Shown here one piece after another: positions 8,346 to 17,722 of a DNA stretch of 64,000 nt. The stretch is from an uncultured Alistipes sp. (GTDB lineage: Bacteria > Bacteroidota > Bacteroidia > Bacteroidales > Rikenellaceae). The stretch is from positions 1 through 64,000 of the forward strand of contig CALURC010000016.1 in NCBI GenBank assembly GCA_944323075.1, written 5' to 3'. Every line of letters starts with the position of its first letter. Position 1 is the stretch's first letter. Under the pieces are notes generated by a model that saw only the letters and a list, made by a program, of their open reading frames with translations, searched no databases and was not told the origin of the DNA. The translations under genes and the position numbers were made by a program.

Positions 8346-10145
8346 CTATTTGCCGAAAGTATACCGATAACGGAACCGTCCATTCGGAGCAGCATCCCCG
8401 TCACTCATACACTCCTGAATATCTCCCGATTTAACAGCATTATCCACCCATTTGAAATCGACAGTAAACTTTTTAGGATTGTCGATCCCGATAAAACTCA
8501 TTGGCACAGCTACAACCATCTCGTTTCCTTGAATCCGATAAGCTATCGTCCCCAAATCACGCCAGTTCCAACCGTTGAGGCACATCTCCAAATGAGTTTC
8601 ACGATCGTTTTCGACACGATTATTGATCACATATTGGAATCCTTCCCATGTTCCCCGATCACTACCTTTGACATCGAGAAACAGACGCATCCACAAGCTA
8701 TCCGAATAGGGAGAAATCGGTTCTGCTGTCCGAACATAGAAATAGAGCGTTTTCCCATCATTTGCCACCTTCGTAGTGAGAATATCGTTGCGTCCCGTTG
8801 TATTGATCAACTGCCCCAACCGATATCCATATCCATGATGATTCCGATGAAACACATCTCCCTGATCATCGATATATTCGGCATCGACCTTCTCCCATGT
8901 CGACATGTCATCGAGCGACACCTTATAGGTCTTCGAATATACAGGCTGCTCCGACACCCCTTTGAATCGGCGGATAATATCGGCCATCTGATAGTAATAG
9001 TTATCACCGAAATCTCCACGCAACGGTTCTATGTCGCGGCTGAACTCGTGGTTATAATCATCGACGAAATAAGTATCTCCCGGTTTGATCGGTTTTCCGC
9101 ACATCATTGTCGAATTTGCATCGGTAAACCTCATGGCCGACCATTCGTTCCATCCGGTAATCATCAAAAACTCGGGATCGATCTCAAGAGCCTGTTCTGC
9201 CTGTTCCGAAAAACATAATCCTTCGCCACTGCGATGCTCTTCGGGTTCCTTTCCATCATGGAAACTACGCCCGATACCTTCATGGGCATGAGTTGCAGGA
9301 GCGATGGATACCTGCTCCGGTTGATCCGGAGATTCATGCCATCCGGCTTTTTGAGGATACCTGTCAGCCCAAGGCCACTTATCCTTTCCATCCGCAAACC
9401 AATCCCACGCTGAACAGAACCACGAATGGCGTACTGTGAAAAAATCGGCGATTTCGGGCGTAACTCCCTCGGGTGGTGACAACAACAGCGGCTTCCCTTT
9501 CCAGTTAAACCACAGATCCTTATACAGACCCTTAGCATAGATATTGTCGTAAATACGCTGTACGGTACGGCGTGCAGCCGAATTGAACAGGAAGGCTATC
9601 TGTGGAGTTTTGGAGCCTTCAGACCGCATCTTCATATACGTTTCGCATATGGTTTTAACCGTAGGCAAATAGATCAAAGCATTGGTCACATCGAGAACAA
9701 TGACGTCAACGCCTGCATCGGTAATCATTTGCGCATGCTTGCGAATAACCCACTCATCGTTCGATACATAATAGCCCAAATAAGGTTCTCCCCAATGATG
9801 GAACGCATGCACAGGTCCGTATTGAGGATCGGAGGGATTGGCATCGATCAACTTCTGGTTATCATACGGGGATAAGGAATCGGCCGGTGTCGGTATCATA
9901 ACACCCTCATCGGGCAGGACAGGCATCGAACGATCATAACCGTGAGACCCGTGCCAGATTACATAAAACAAACCGACGGTTTTGTTATCCCGTTTTTCGC
10001 CATATTGCTCTGTTGAACCGAGCGATCGCCCCAATCCATCCTGAGCAACCCACGTATCGGGTTGTGTCTGCGCAGACAATGTTGTTGAGCAAACCAGCGC
10101 CGCCGCACACAGCAACCCGGTTTTACTCCATTTTTTTGTATTCAT
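8346..10145 (-). CDS. Exported glycoside hydrolase 71/99-like protein
   Basis: 599 residues with a signal peptide (LLCAAALVCSTTLSAQ). The middle (about 50-390) resembles the GH71/GH99-type TIM barrel proteins common in Bacteroidetes: GLFYVIWHG near the start, KHAQMITDAGVDVIVLDVTN, a conserved Trp-rich stretch around WFCSAWDWF, and the late motif LMITGWNEWSAMRF with an acidic residue. The last ~190 residues look like a beta-sandwich of the CBM9/DOMON type (FYVRTAEPIS, MRLFLDVKGSDRGTW). It has its own promoter and no SusC/SusD neighbours. Family assignment rests on motifs; substrate unknown, endo-acting on mannan or glucan being the precedent. Confidence 0.7.
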   Translation of the reverse strand: MNTKKWSKTGLLCAAALVCSTTLSAQTQPDTWVAQDGLGRSLGSTEQYGEKRDNKTVGLFYVIWHGSHGYDRSMPVLPDEGVMIPTPADSLSPYDNQKLIDANPSDPQYGPVHAFHHWGEPYLGYYVSNDEWVIRKHAQMITDAGVDVIVLDVTNALIYLPTVKTICETYMKMRSEGSKTPQIAFLFNSAARRTVQRIYDNIYAKGLYKDLWFNWKGKPLLLSPPEGVTPEIADFFTVRHSWFCSAWDWFADGKDKWPWADRYPQKAGWHESPDQPEQVSIAPATHAHEGIGRSFHDGKEPEEHRSGEGLCFSEQAEQALEIDPEFLMITGWNEWSAMRFTDANSTMMCGKPIKPGDTYFVDDYNHEFSRDIEPLRGDFGDNYYYQMADIIRRFKGVSEQPVYSKTYKVSLDDMSTWEKVDAEYIDDQGDVFHRNHHGYGYRLGQLINTTGRNDILTTKVANDGKTLYFYVRTAEPISPYSDSLWMRLFLDVKGSDRGTWEGFQYVINNRVENDRETHLEMCLNGWNWRDLGTIAYRIQGNEMVVAVPMSFIGIDNPKKFTVDFKWVDNAVKSGDIQECMSDGDAAPNGRFRYRYTFGK

Positions 10146-10200
10146 TTCAGGTTAAATTAAGTTAGTAAAATCCGACTGTATTTTTGACTTCAGCCGGACA

Positions 10201-10231
10201 CAAATATAGCGAAAAACACTCAATCTCTAAA
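10201..10231 (-). promoter_or_regulatory. Probable promoter of the GH71/99-like gene
   Basis: On the minus strand the -7 box is TATATTTG (10208-10201), with TTTA (10231-10228) 19 bases upstream. This is one mismatch from the Bacteroidetes consensus TTTG-N19/20-TAnnTTTG. The start codon is about 55 bases downstream. Confidence 0.6.
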
Positions 10232-10311
10232 TTTACATATCCAACAATCATTTTATAAAGACTGGTGTAAGCGTAACGTACATGTAATTTTCCAAGAAAA
10301 ATCACAAAGAG

Positions 10312-10343
10312 TTTGGGTAAATTAAAAAATAATACTACTTTTG
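10312..10343 (+). promoter_or_regulatory. Promoter of tRNA-Thr
   Basis: TTTG (10312-10315), 20-base spacer, TACTTTTG (10336-10343): an exact match to the Bacteroidetes housekeeping promoter. The tRNA begins 43 bases further on. Confidence 0.85.
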
Positions 10344-10385
10344 TGACCGCAAAAAGGCAATAGACTTTGCGCAATATTACATTTT

Positions 10386-10457
<72 letters not shown>

Positions 10458-10459
10458 CT

Positions 10460-10500
10460 AATAAAAAGAGACTCATGATAGCATGAGTCTCTTTTTATTT
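10460..10500 (+). terminator. Terminator of tRNA-Thr
   Basis: Long perfect hairpin AATAAAAAGAGACTCATG / CATGAGTCTCTTTTTATT with loop ATAG, three bases after the tRNA. It has T runs on both strands. Confidence 0.9.
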
Positions 10501-10726
10501 TAACAACACATCCTTTCCGAATTCAACAATCTCTATTATTCAAAATTATTTTTCTTCAGCCAAACCAACAAGATATTCATGAAATATCAACTCCTTAGTT
10601 TCCACGACATATATCGTCAAATCAACACCTGATTTAACAAAGATACCCTTTAAAATTTCCATCAGAACAAACTTCGTTTTAACCCCATCAAAAAAATTCG
10701 ATATTATCAACAAATCCGATATTCAC

Positions 10727-10734
10727 TATATTTG
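10727..10734 (+). promoter_or_regulatory. Candidate -7 box before the GH43 gene
   Basis: TATATTTG fits TAnnTTTG and lies 18 bases before the start codon. No TTTG box is found at the usual distance, so it may need an activator. The rest of 10501-10726 is AT-rich and shows nothing else recognisable. Confidence 0.45.
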
Positions 10735-10752
10735 TATAAAAACTAACCCAAT

Positions 10753-12618
10753 ATGAACCTACGAAAAATAATTATCGGAGGAGCACTCTCTTTCGTTGTC
10801 GGATTTTCCGACATTTCAGCCCAAAATCCTATTTTACCACCCACTGCTTTTATCCCCGACGGTGAACCGCATGTATTTGAATATCAAGGCAAGCTCCGCG
10901 TATTCGTATATGGCTCAAGAGACGAACGCGTTACAGCCTTCTGCGGATACGGCCACGATGTCTGGTCTGCCCCCGTAGACGATCTGACACAATGGACCAA
11001 TCACGGAGAAATTTTTAACGTAAAACAGGTCTGGGACATCGGCTACGGGAAAGTCGAAGAACAACATTTCGGAGCACCGGATTGCGTCTACAATCCGGTA
11101 ACTAAAAAATACTATCTATATACATTTCTGGGTAAACCCTACCAGCTGGATGGACAAGAGGGTCCGAAGGCTGGTCAACCCGGTGTGGTGTCCGGGTACG
11201 GCACTTTCGGTCCCAAATGTGTCATGGCCGAAAGCGATAGTCCGGCCGGTCCATTCGTAAACCCGGTCATGTGTGACTGGCCGTCGGTAAACGATCGGGG
11301 AACGTTCGACCCGTCAGTCCTGGTATGGCCCCAAGAAGATGGATCCGTCCGAGTATTTGCCTACTGGGGAATGTTTCGTGGAGACTGCTGGGCCGAGATC
11401 GACCCGAACGACATGCACACCATCATCAACGGAAAGACCCGCAAACCGGACAGAAATGCTTGGTACCGCACGCTCAATAATCCTGCCCTGAACGGATACG
11501 CTTCCCTGTTCGAAGCCTCATCAATCAAACAGGTCGATCGGAATAAATTCGTATTCATTTGCTCGGCGAATGAATTCATACCGGCGCTGACCTACTTTTA
11601 CGGTGACTCTCCGGAAGGCCCATGGCACTACGGCGGCCGGATCATAGACAACATGCGGAACTGGAACGGAGGAAACAACCACGGCAGCATCGTAAAGGTA
11701 AAGGATAGGTGGTATGTCTTCTATCATCGGCGGACCAACAACGACTTCAACCGTCAGGCAATGGTCGAACCACTGGATCTACGCATCGAAGGTGACCGGG
11801 TCGTTATTCCTCCTGTAGAGATGACCTCTCAAGGCGTATTGACCGATGGATTGGACCCGTTCCGTTGCTATTATGCAGGAACGATCTGTTGGACGACACC
11901 GGGTGTATATATCAATGGTCCGCAACGGGAACCAGACGGAATGAATCCCGTTGTAATCGAGGGCAAGGAGAGCCGGATCGGATGGAAATATTTCAATTTC
12001 GGGCCAAAGCCTTTAAGCAATGCGGATCGCCTTTTCCTACGACTGAACATGCAATCGCTCGCACCCTGTCGGATGACACTCTCTGTCGCACTGCCGGCCG
12101 ATGCCGACACTCCGGAAAAACATGTAATCTTGAAACAGGTCGACCTTTCCAAATACATAAAAGCGGACAGTACCTACCATTCGGTCACCATCCCGATCGA
12201 CGATCTTGAAGAGAACCAAACACTGAAAGCCATTGGAGGACTATCCGGACAGAAAGCCTTTTTCCTGTCGTTCGACAATCAAGATCAACGGGTCGCCCTA
12301 TTGCGGGAAATCGAGTTCATCAAGGGACGCAGAAGCCGGAGTGTTAATCCACTGCAACCGGTCGAGGTTTCGGAGGCCGATCATGGAAGCTGCTCGGTAT
12401 TACCCACCAAAGGACGGGGTGGAGAGTCTGTAAAAATCACCGTAAATCCCGATACCGGCTATCGGTTATCACATCTGGAGGTACTCGACAGCCATGGAAA
12501 CCAGATCGACTGCACGGCCAATGCAAAGGCTCCGTATGCTCCGGAGAGTTATCACTTCCGCATGCCGACCAATGCCGTGAACGTAATGGCTACTTTCGAG
12601 CCGGATGACGGGCATTGA
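10753..12618 (+). CDS. Exported glycoside hydrolase family 43 protein
   Basis: 621 residues with an N-terminal signal peptide (SFVVGFSDISAQ). Residues ~30-340 have the five-bladed GH43 pattern: FIPDGEPHVFEYQGKLRVF near the start (candidate general base Asp), RGTFDPSVLVWPQEDGSVR (second Asp), YASLFEASSIKQV (candidate acid Glu) and FYHRRTNNDFNRQAMVEPL at the end. A beta-rich module of about 180 residues follows. The last ~75 residues resemble a bacterial repeat domain (GSCSVLPTKGRGGESVKITV ... YHFRMPTNAVNVMATFE). Expected to release arabinose or xylose from plant polysaccharide side chains. No SusC/SusD pair nearby. Confidence 0.85.
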   Translation: MNLRKIIIGGALSFVVGFSDISAQNPILPPTAFIPDGEPHVFEYQGKLRVFVYGSRDERVTAFCGYGHDVWSAPVDDLTQWTNHGEIFNVKQVWDIGYGKVEEQHFGAPDCVYNPVTKKYYLYTFLGKPYQLDGQEGPKAGQPGVVSGYGTFGPKCVMAESDSPAGPFVNPVMCDWPSVNDRGTFDPSVLVWPQEDGSVRVFAYWGMFRGDCWAEIDPNDMHTIINGKTRKPDRNAWYRTLNNPALNGYASLFEASSIKQVDRNKFVFICSANEFIPALTYFYGDSPEGPWHYGGRIIDNMRNWNGGNNHGSIVKVKDRWYVFYHRRTNNDFNRQAMVEPLDLRIEGDRVVIPPVEMTSQGVLTDGLDPFRCYYAGTICWTTPGVYINGPQREPDGMNPVVIEGKESRIGWKYFNFGPKPLSNADRLFLRLNMQSLAPCRMTLSVALPADADTPEKHVILKQVDLSKYIKADSTYHSVTIPIDDLEENQTLKAIGGLSGQKAFFLSFDNQDQRVALLREIEFIKGRRSRSVNPLQPVEVSEADHGSCSVLPTKGRGGESVKITVNPDTGYRLSHLEVLDSHGNQIDCTANAKAPYAPESYHFRMPTNAVNVMATFEPDDGH

Positions 12619-12691
12619 TCGTTCATCGAAAACAGAATCATTGTTTAATTTTAAAACTCAACAAACTACCCAAACACACAAAATCTCATCT

Positions 12692-13855
12692 ATGCAAAAC
12701 CTGAAATTATCTGCAACCTTTTCCGACTCCAAGCCCCATTACGACATATTGGATGGACTGCGTGGTGTAGCGGCAATTCTGGTCCTGTGGTATCATGTCT
12801 TCGAGGGGTATGCTTTTGCGGCCGGGGCCCCAATCATCGAAATGCCCAACCACGCCTACTTGGCGGTCGACTTTTTCTTCATTCTATCCGGATTCGTCAT
12901 TGCCTATGCCTACGACGACCGCATAGGAAAGTCGATGCCACTCGGCAACTTTTTCAAACGACGTCTGATCCGCCTGCACCCCATGGTCGTATTGGGTGCC
13001 GTTTTCGGAGTCATAACTTTTCTTATGCAGGGCAGCGTGCAATGGGACGGAACTCATGTAATGACCTCGGCCGTGATGATCGCCCTGCTGTGTGCCATGT
13101 TTTTCATTCCGGCAGTGCCTGGATGCTACTACGAAATACGCGGCAACGGCGAAATGTTTCCCCTTAACGGCCCGGCATGGTCGCTGTTTTTCGAGTACAT
13201 CGGCAACATCCTGTATGCACTCTTCATTCATCGTTTCAGCAACAGAGCCTTGGCCATCTGGACCGCTCTGATGGGAATCGGATTGGGCTTTTTCACCCTT
13301 ACCGACTTCTCCGGGTACGGCAATCTGGGCGTTGGATGGACCCTCGATACCACCAACTTCATCGGAGGATTGCTGCGGATGCTCTTTCCGTTCAGCCTCG
13401 GCATGTTAGTTTTCCGCCACTTTAAACCAGTAAAAATACGCGGTGCCTTTTGGATCTGTTCGCTGATTCTGTTTGTTCTGTTCCACGTACCATTCATTCC
13501 CGGACTGATCCCCATCTGTTACAACGGACTGTTCGAAATGATCTGCATCACACTTGTTTTTCCCCTTTTGGTGTGGTTGGGTGCATCGGGATCAACGACA
13601 GACAGATTCTCTTCCGGCGTCTGCAAATTCTTAGGCGACATCTCCTTCCCCGTCTATATCATCCACTACCCACTCTATTATCTGTTCTATGCTTGGTTGA
13701 TCAAGAACCAGTATTACACCTTCGGCCAGACGTGGGTAACAGCCATTTTGCTGATCGCGGGAAATATCGTTTTGGCATGGTGTTGTCTGAAGATATACGA
13801 TGAACCGGTCCGCAGGTACCTTTCAAACCGTTTTCTAAACAGAAAGATCAAATAG
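12692..13855 (+). CDS. Membrane acyltransferase (acyltransferase 3 / OafA-like)
   Basis: 387 residues from ATG 12692; the in-frame ATG at 12605 overlaps the GH43 gene and adds an unlikely N-terminus. The opening motif ILDGLRGVAAILVLWYHVFE is the family signature, with its conserved His. FFFILSGFVIAYAY and FFKRRLIRLHPMV are further hallmarks, followed by about ten hydrophobic segments. Such enzymes O-acylate sugars of surface glycans or other envelope molecules. It lies 73 bases after the GH43 gene on the same strand, possibly co-transcribed; the terminator at 13945 ends it. Confidence 0.9.
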   Translation: MQNLKLSATFSDSKPHYDILDGLRGVAAILVLWYHVFEGYAFAAGAPIIEMPNHAYLAVDFFFILSGFVIAYAYDDRIGKSMPLGNFFKRRLIRLHPMVVLGAVFGVITFLMQGSVQWDGTHVMTSAVMIALLCAMFFIPAVPGCYYEIRGNGEMFPLNGPAWSLFFEYIGNILYALFIHRFSNRALAIWTALMGIGLGFFTLTDFSGYGNLGVGWTLDTTNFIGGLLRMLFPFSLGMLVFRHFKPVKIRGAFWICSLILFVLFHVPFIPGLIPICYNGLFEMICITLVFPLLVWLGASGSTTDRFSSGVCKFLGDISFPVYIIHYPLYYLFYAWLIKNQYYTFGQTWVTAILLIAGNIVLAWCCLKIYDEPVRRYLSNRFLNRKIK

Positions 13856-13944
13856 CTAAAAACTGTGTCTGTCTGAACAGACATGGCATTGACCGGCGAG
13901 AGAAACAAGCCAAAGAAAGCACCTGCCTTCACAGGAAGCAGAAA

Positions 13945-13988
13945 AAAGGGCAGCGCCTTAATCGAATAAGGCGCTGCCTTTTTTTTAC
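13945..13988. terminator. Bidirectional terminator
   Basis: GGCAGCGCCTTA / TAAGGCGCTGCC around ATCGA, flanked by A and T runs, between the convergent acyltransferase and TonB receptor genes. Confidence 0.9.
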
Positions 13989-14000
13989 GTTTATATCCGG

Positions 14001-16304
14001 CTACAACGAAAACTTAACCCCCACGAAGCAGGTGCGCGGGAGAGTCGGCCCATAGACATAGGCCGCATCTTTATACTGTCCGAAATCAAGATCTTTCTGG
14101 TAGCTGTCAAAGATGTTTTTCATTCCTGCACTTAGTTCCATGCGACACTGTTGCGACAGCCGGAAATCATAGCAGAGGCGCATTCCCATATCCCAAAATG
14201 CCGGAGTCAACCGGTTTTCATCCCGTTCGATGACACCTTTGTTGTGCTGCACCAACATCTTCCCCGTAAAATTTCCGAAAAGCGAGAGTTTGAACTCATC
14301 GGTAAAGTTATAGTTCGCCGTCACGTATCCGTAGTGGTCCGGTGAGCGGAACATACACCGTTGTGCCGCCACCTCATCCGACCACGTTTCGGGCCTGTTG
14401 TAGCGGCTTCGCTGGAAGGTGTAACCAAGCTGCACATCGAAGCGGTTCGGGATTCCGAGTTTGAGTTCGGTGCTGATACCGGCTACCGTAGCTCCCGAAG
14501 CATTGCGCCGCTCCTTGATCGTATACCCGTGCTCGTCTTCTCCGATCTTTTCGAGCGTAAAGACGTTGTCCAACATCGTATAAAACCCTTCGATAAGAAG
14601 ATTGGCCTGCAACCTCCCGAAGCTGTGATACAAGTCAATCGATCCACTCAAGCTGTGCGAATATTCGGGTTTGAGATCGGGCGCGAGCCGAATGATCGAG
14701 ATGTTGTTGTCCAGCGCATCGATATGCAAATCTTCGTTGTAAGCTTGGGGAGCACGATACCCACTGGAATAACTGGCCCGCAATCCGACATGCTCCACCG
14801 GACTGTAACGTACATTGACCCGAGGCGAAAAGATAATATTTTGCATCAAGTTGTGCTTGTTCAGACGTCCACCTATCAGAAAATTCAGCTTTTCGCTCTT
14901 CCACTCGTTCTGAAAATAGAGTCCGGTGCAATGGGTTGTCTGCCGGAAATTCCGATCGAAACCGAGATACTGGTCGTGAAGCGCATTGTAATTGTACTCG
15001 ATCCCGGCCGTCAAAGTGGCCGGCATGAAGAACAATCTGTAAAACGAATAGGAGTATTGCGTCCCCGCCACGAAAACCTGATCTTCAGTGGCGCCATACG
15101 TGTTGGGGTTACGATCCGTTCCGTAATAGCTGTTGCGGTCGATGTATTGCGCCGAGGTATAAACCCCCAGTTTATGTCGGTTATTCGGACTGAAATAGTC
15201 GAAATTCAACCCTCCTCCGTCGATTTTGTGTTCGATCTGCTCGGCAATATTGGCCATGTGCGGCGGCTGGTCGAACTGGTCTCCGCCCCGTCGGAATTCA
15301 TGAATATGGTGGTACTCGGCCGTCAAACGGGTAAAAGGCGAGGTCTTATAGTAGGCTCTGAAACCGACCGTTTCCGAATTGAGCTTCGGAATATCCGAAA
15401 AGCCATCACCGTTCCGGTCATACTCATCCCGATCCTTCACCATTCCGAAGAGAAAAATTCCCATCCGGCCATCATCCGACACATAAGAACCGTTCAGCGA
15501 TGTATTGAAGTCGGTTGTTCCGCCTTTCAGGATATCGGTCGTATGGGAAAGCATCGCCGAATTCCGCAACGGCTCCTTCGTGATGATATTGACCACCCCA
15601 CCGATGGCATTCGAACCGAACAGCGCCGAACCGCCTCCACGGATCACTTCGACCCGATCGATCATCGCCACCGGCAACAATTCGAGACCATACACGGCCG
15701 TCAGCGAACTGAAAATTGGCCGACTGTCGATCAAAATCTGCGAATACTGACCCTCAAGCCCGTTGATCCGGAGCTGCGTCGTTCCACAGTTGCTGCAATT
15801 ATTCTCCACCCGAAGGCCCGATTGGAAATTCATCGTCTCGGCCAAATTATTCGAGGCTGTTGTTTCGAACTGCTTCGAAGTTGTCACGGCAACGATCGTC
15901 GGAGAGGTTTTGCGACTGGTCTCCGTACGGTTGGCCGTCACGACAACCTCATCAAGCGACAGCAGGTCGGACTCCAATTCAAAATTGGCTTCGATCGTCC
16001 TATTTTTAACCACTTCAACCGTCCGTTCGACCGTCTTATATCCGAGTGTGGAAACAGAAAGCGTATATGAACCATTCGGCAAATTTTTCAAAAAATAGTG
16101 TCCCGTCGCATCAGTCATAACCCCAATGGTTGTTCCCTTAACGGCAACGGTGGCAAAAGCCAAATGTTCGTGAGTCGCGGCATCGACAACATGTCCTATG
16201 ATATTAGCATCACTCTGCTGGTGCGGATGAACGGCAACCTCTTCTGCCAAACATACGACATGGGAAAGGAGTAACAAACTTACCCCCAAAATATATTTAT
16301 TCAT
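14001..16304 (-). CDS. TonB-dependent outer membrane receptor with CxxC plug motif
   Basis: 767 residues. A signal peptide (LLLLSHVVCLA) is followed by a His-containing stretch HPHQQSDAN. A carboxypeptidase-like regulatory domain spans about 30-115 (IIGHVVDAATHEHLAFATV, MTDATGHYFLKNLP). The plug domain begins SLDEVVVTANRTE and contains NNCSNCGTTQLRINGLEG, with a CxxC pair, then RVEVIRGGGSALFGSNAIGG. A 22-strand barrel is expected for the rest, ending FVGVKFSL. It takes up a ligand across the outer membrane using TonB. The CxxC and His features, together with the His-rich upstream gene, suggest a metal or metal complex, which is inference. Confidence 0.9.
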   Translation of the reverse strand: MNKYILGVSLLLLSHVVCLAEEVAVHPHQQSDANIIGHVVDAATHEHLAFATVAVKGTTIGVMTDATGHYFLKNLPNGSYTLSVSTLGYKTVERTVEVVKNRTIEANFELESDLLSLDEVVVTANRTETSRKTSPTIVAVTTSKQFETTASNNLAETMNFQSGLRVENNCSNCGTTQLRINGLEGQYSQILIDSRPIFSSLTAVYGLELLPVAMIDRVEVIRGGGSALFGSNAIGGVVNIITKEPLRNSAMLSHTTDILKGGTTDFNTSLNGSYVSDDGRMGIFLFGMVKDRDEYDRNGDGFSDIPKLNSETVGFRAYYKTSPFTRLTAEYHHIHEFRRGGDQFDQPPHMANIAEQIEHKIDGGGLNFDYFSPNNRHKLGVYTSAQYIDRNSYYGTDRNPNTYGATEDQVFVAGTQYSYSFYRLFFMPATLTAGIEYNYNALHDQYLGFDRNFRQTTHCTGLYFQNEWKSEKLNFLIGGRLNKHNLMQNIIFSPRVNVRYSPVEHVGLRASYSSGYRAPQAYNEDLHIDALDNNISIIRLAPDLKPEYSHSLSGSIDLYHSFGRLQANLLIEGFYTMLDNVFTLEKIGEDEHGYTIKERRNASGATVAGISTELKLGIPNRFDVQLGYTFQRSRYNRPETWSDEVAAQRCMFRSPDHYGYVTANYNFTDEFKLSLFGNFTGKMLVQHNKGVIERDENRLTPAFWDMGMRLCYDFRLSQQCRMELSAGMKNIFDSYQKDLDFGQYKDAAYVYGPTLPRTCFVGVKFSL

Positions 16305-16395
16305 TATTATTTCGGTTTGATTTGATTGTATTTACTGACACATAAAAACAGGGAGACGAAGATCCACTTCGTCCCATCATGAAACACGAGATGTA

Positions 16396-16740
16396 TCAGC
16401 AAACGGGAGGGGCACGCAATCCGGGGAGACGAACCGAAAGCGCACAACAGTTCTCCCTACTCGGAATTGCGAAGAGAAATCTCCGCTTCGGAAGAAGCGA
16501 AGCGAAAACAATCGCTACAGCTGCCGTCGTCAACAACAACGAAAGTTGCGCGATCAGTTGAAACTGTTGTGCTGTATGAGTATGGGTAGGGTTACTGGCC
16601 GATCCGGAGAAAAAGTGAGAATGGACGTATACCTGATTGTCTACCGTATGGACGTGGTAAAAAAGTGTAATATTGCTCCAGTACACTACGAATAGTACCA
16701 AGAGCAACAAGGCTTTTATATTTCGTCCGTATTTTCTCAT
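16396..16740 (-). CDS. Small His-rich membrane protein of unknown function
   Basis: 114 residues. One hydrophobic helix (about 8-26) is followed by a periplasmic-type loop rich in His (FYHVHTVDNQVYVHSHFF, then NPTHTHT). A second helix (about 60-85) and a basic tail ending in several Cys (ENCCALSV) complete it. It has an exact promoter 22 bases upstream and lies 91 bases before the TonB receptor on the same strand, so both probably form one operon. The loop could bind metal ions. I recognise no named family. Confidence 0.75.
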   Translation of the reverse strand: MRKYGRNIKALLLLVLFVVYWSNITLFYHVHTVDNQVYVHSHFFSGSASNPTHTHTAQQFQLIAQLSLLLTTAAVAIVFASLLPKRRFLFAIPSRENCCALSVRLPGLRAPPVC

Positions 16741-16761
16741 GTAAACCGGTTATCGGCAGGG

Positions 16762-16793
16762 CAAATATAAGGTCTGGACACCGGAATAACAAA
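16762..16793 (-). promoter_or_regulatory. Promoter of the His-rich protein / TonB receptor operon
   Basis: Minus strand: TTTG (16793-16790), 20-base spacer, TATATTTG (16769-16762), an exact consensus match. This supports the small gene at 16740 as real and as the first of the operon. The leader would be only about 15 bases. Confidence 0.85.
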
Positions 16794-16849
16794 TTCGGCC
16801 CCTACATTTACCTACAAAAGAGTATACCCGACACGAACAATATAATAAA

Positions 16850-16886
16850 ATGCGATCCGGTTGACTAACAACCGGATCGCATGAAC
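16850..16886 (-). terminator. Terminator of the DUF308 gene
   Basis: ATGCGATCCGGTTG / CAACCGGATCGCAT with loop ACTAA. Read on the minus strand it is followed by a T-rich stretch (TTTATTATATTG), and it lies about 50 bases after the stop codon of the minus-strand gene. Confidence 0.75.
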
Positions 16887-16935
16887 CTACAAAAATCTAC
16901 TACTCTTCAGTGACAGAGTCGAGATGAAGGAATTT

Positions 16936-17457
16936 TTAATTCTGTTGCTTTCTGAACCGAAGTTCATTGACCAAACCGGCTATACCATAAACGATACATG
17001 TAACACCAGAAAGGATCAATATCGACTGAGCAACCGCTTGTGCATTAAACAGTACGATAATTCCGCATATTGTCACCAACACCGGTACTATATAGAAATA
17101 AATCGACACTTCAGTCCATTTACGCGCCGAAAACAGCATCATAATTTGTTGTAAACCTGCGACTACAAGCACGACACCCAAAACAAACATGAGTATCCCG
17201 ACAAAGAACTTTGGAGCTACGACCAGCAAAAGACCCAACAAAAAGCTCCCAGCTCCTTCGATCGGGAAACGTACATTAGGATAGACGGACTTGTCTCGTG
17301 CAAAATAGGCAGCAATCGCAACGACTCCGGCAGCAAGGAACAGAGCCCCCATCGCAATTACCAATATATCCAAAGCGTTATCGGGCCACAACACGAGCAT
17401 CAGCCCCAACACGACAGCCAACACGCTGCGCAGAATCGATTTGTTTACACTTTTCAT
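16936..17457 (-). CDS. DUF308 / HdeD-like membrane protein
   Basis: 173 residues from ATG 17457; an in-frame ATG at 17484 falls inside the promoter, so the shorter form is preferred. Six hydrophobic segments in pairs, with DNALDILVIAMGALFLAAGV and GAGSFLLGLLLVVAPKFFVG showing the repeated HdeD pattern. E. coli HdeD is linked to acid stress; the function here is unknown. Single-gene transcript with its own promoter and terminator. Confidence 0.85.
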   Translation of the reverse strand: MKSVNKSILRSVLAVVLGLMLVLWPDNALDILVIAMGALFLAAGVVAIAAYFARDKSVYPNVRFPIEGAGSFLLGLLLVVAPKFFVGILMFVLGVVLVVAGLQQIMMLFSARKWTEVSIYFYIVPVLVTICGIIVLFNAQAVAQSILILSGVTCIVYGIAGLVNELRFRKQQN

Positions 17458-17481
17458 AAATTTCCGGTTTTTAAGTTTTAT

Positions 17482-17513
17482 CAAAGTTAAAACGATTTTT
17501 AGAGAAACGGAAA
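17482..17513 (-). promoter_or_regulatory. Promoter of the DUF308 gene
   Basis: Minus strand: TTTC (17513-17510), 20-base spacer, TAACTTTG (17489-17482). One mismatch in the -33 box, perfect -7 box. Confidence 0.65.
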
Positions 17514-17677
17514 GAATACCTAACTTTTTTTAGAGGCAAACGACACAAGGAAACTCATATATTCATTACACTTTCTGTCGATTACTACCGACCCATCTTA
17601 AAACATTTTTCAACAATCTTTTACAGGACATTTGTCGCCCTCGCTTTTATAAAATTTTCAAAAAATATCGAATAAAT

Positions 17678-17708
17678 TTTGTTTTTCTCATTCGACTTAC
17701 TACATTTG
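17678..17708 (+). promoter_or_regulatory. Promoter of the tryptophan operon
   Basis: TTTG (17678-17681), 19-base spacer, TACATTTG (17701-17708), an exact Bacteroidetes promoter. Transcription should begin near 17713-17716, only a few bases before the leader peptide start. Confidence 0.85.
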
Positions 17709-17722
17709 CCTACACAAATGTC

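Noticed and set aside
14361-16070. Open frame of 569 codons on the plus strand, antisense to the TonB receptor
   Set aside because: Arg/Ile/His-rich translation with no domain; the minus strand encodes a complete receptor. Shadow of GC-biased codon use.
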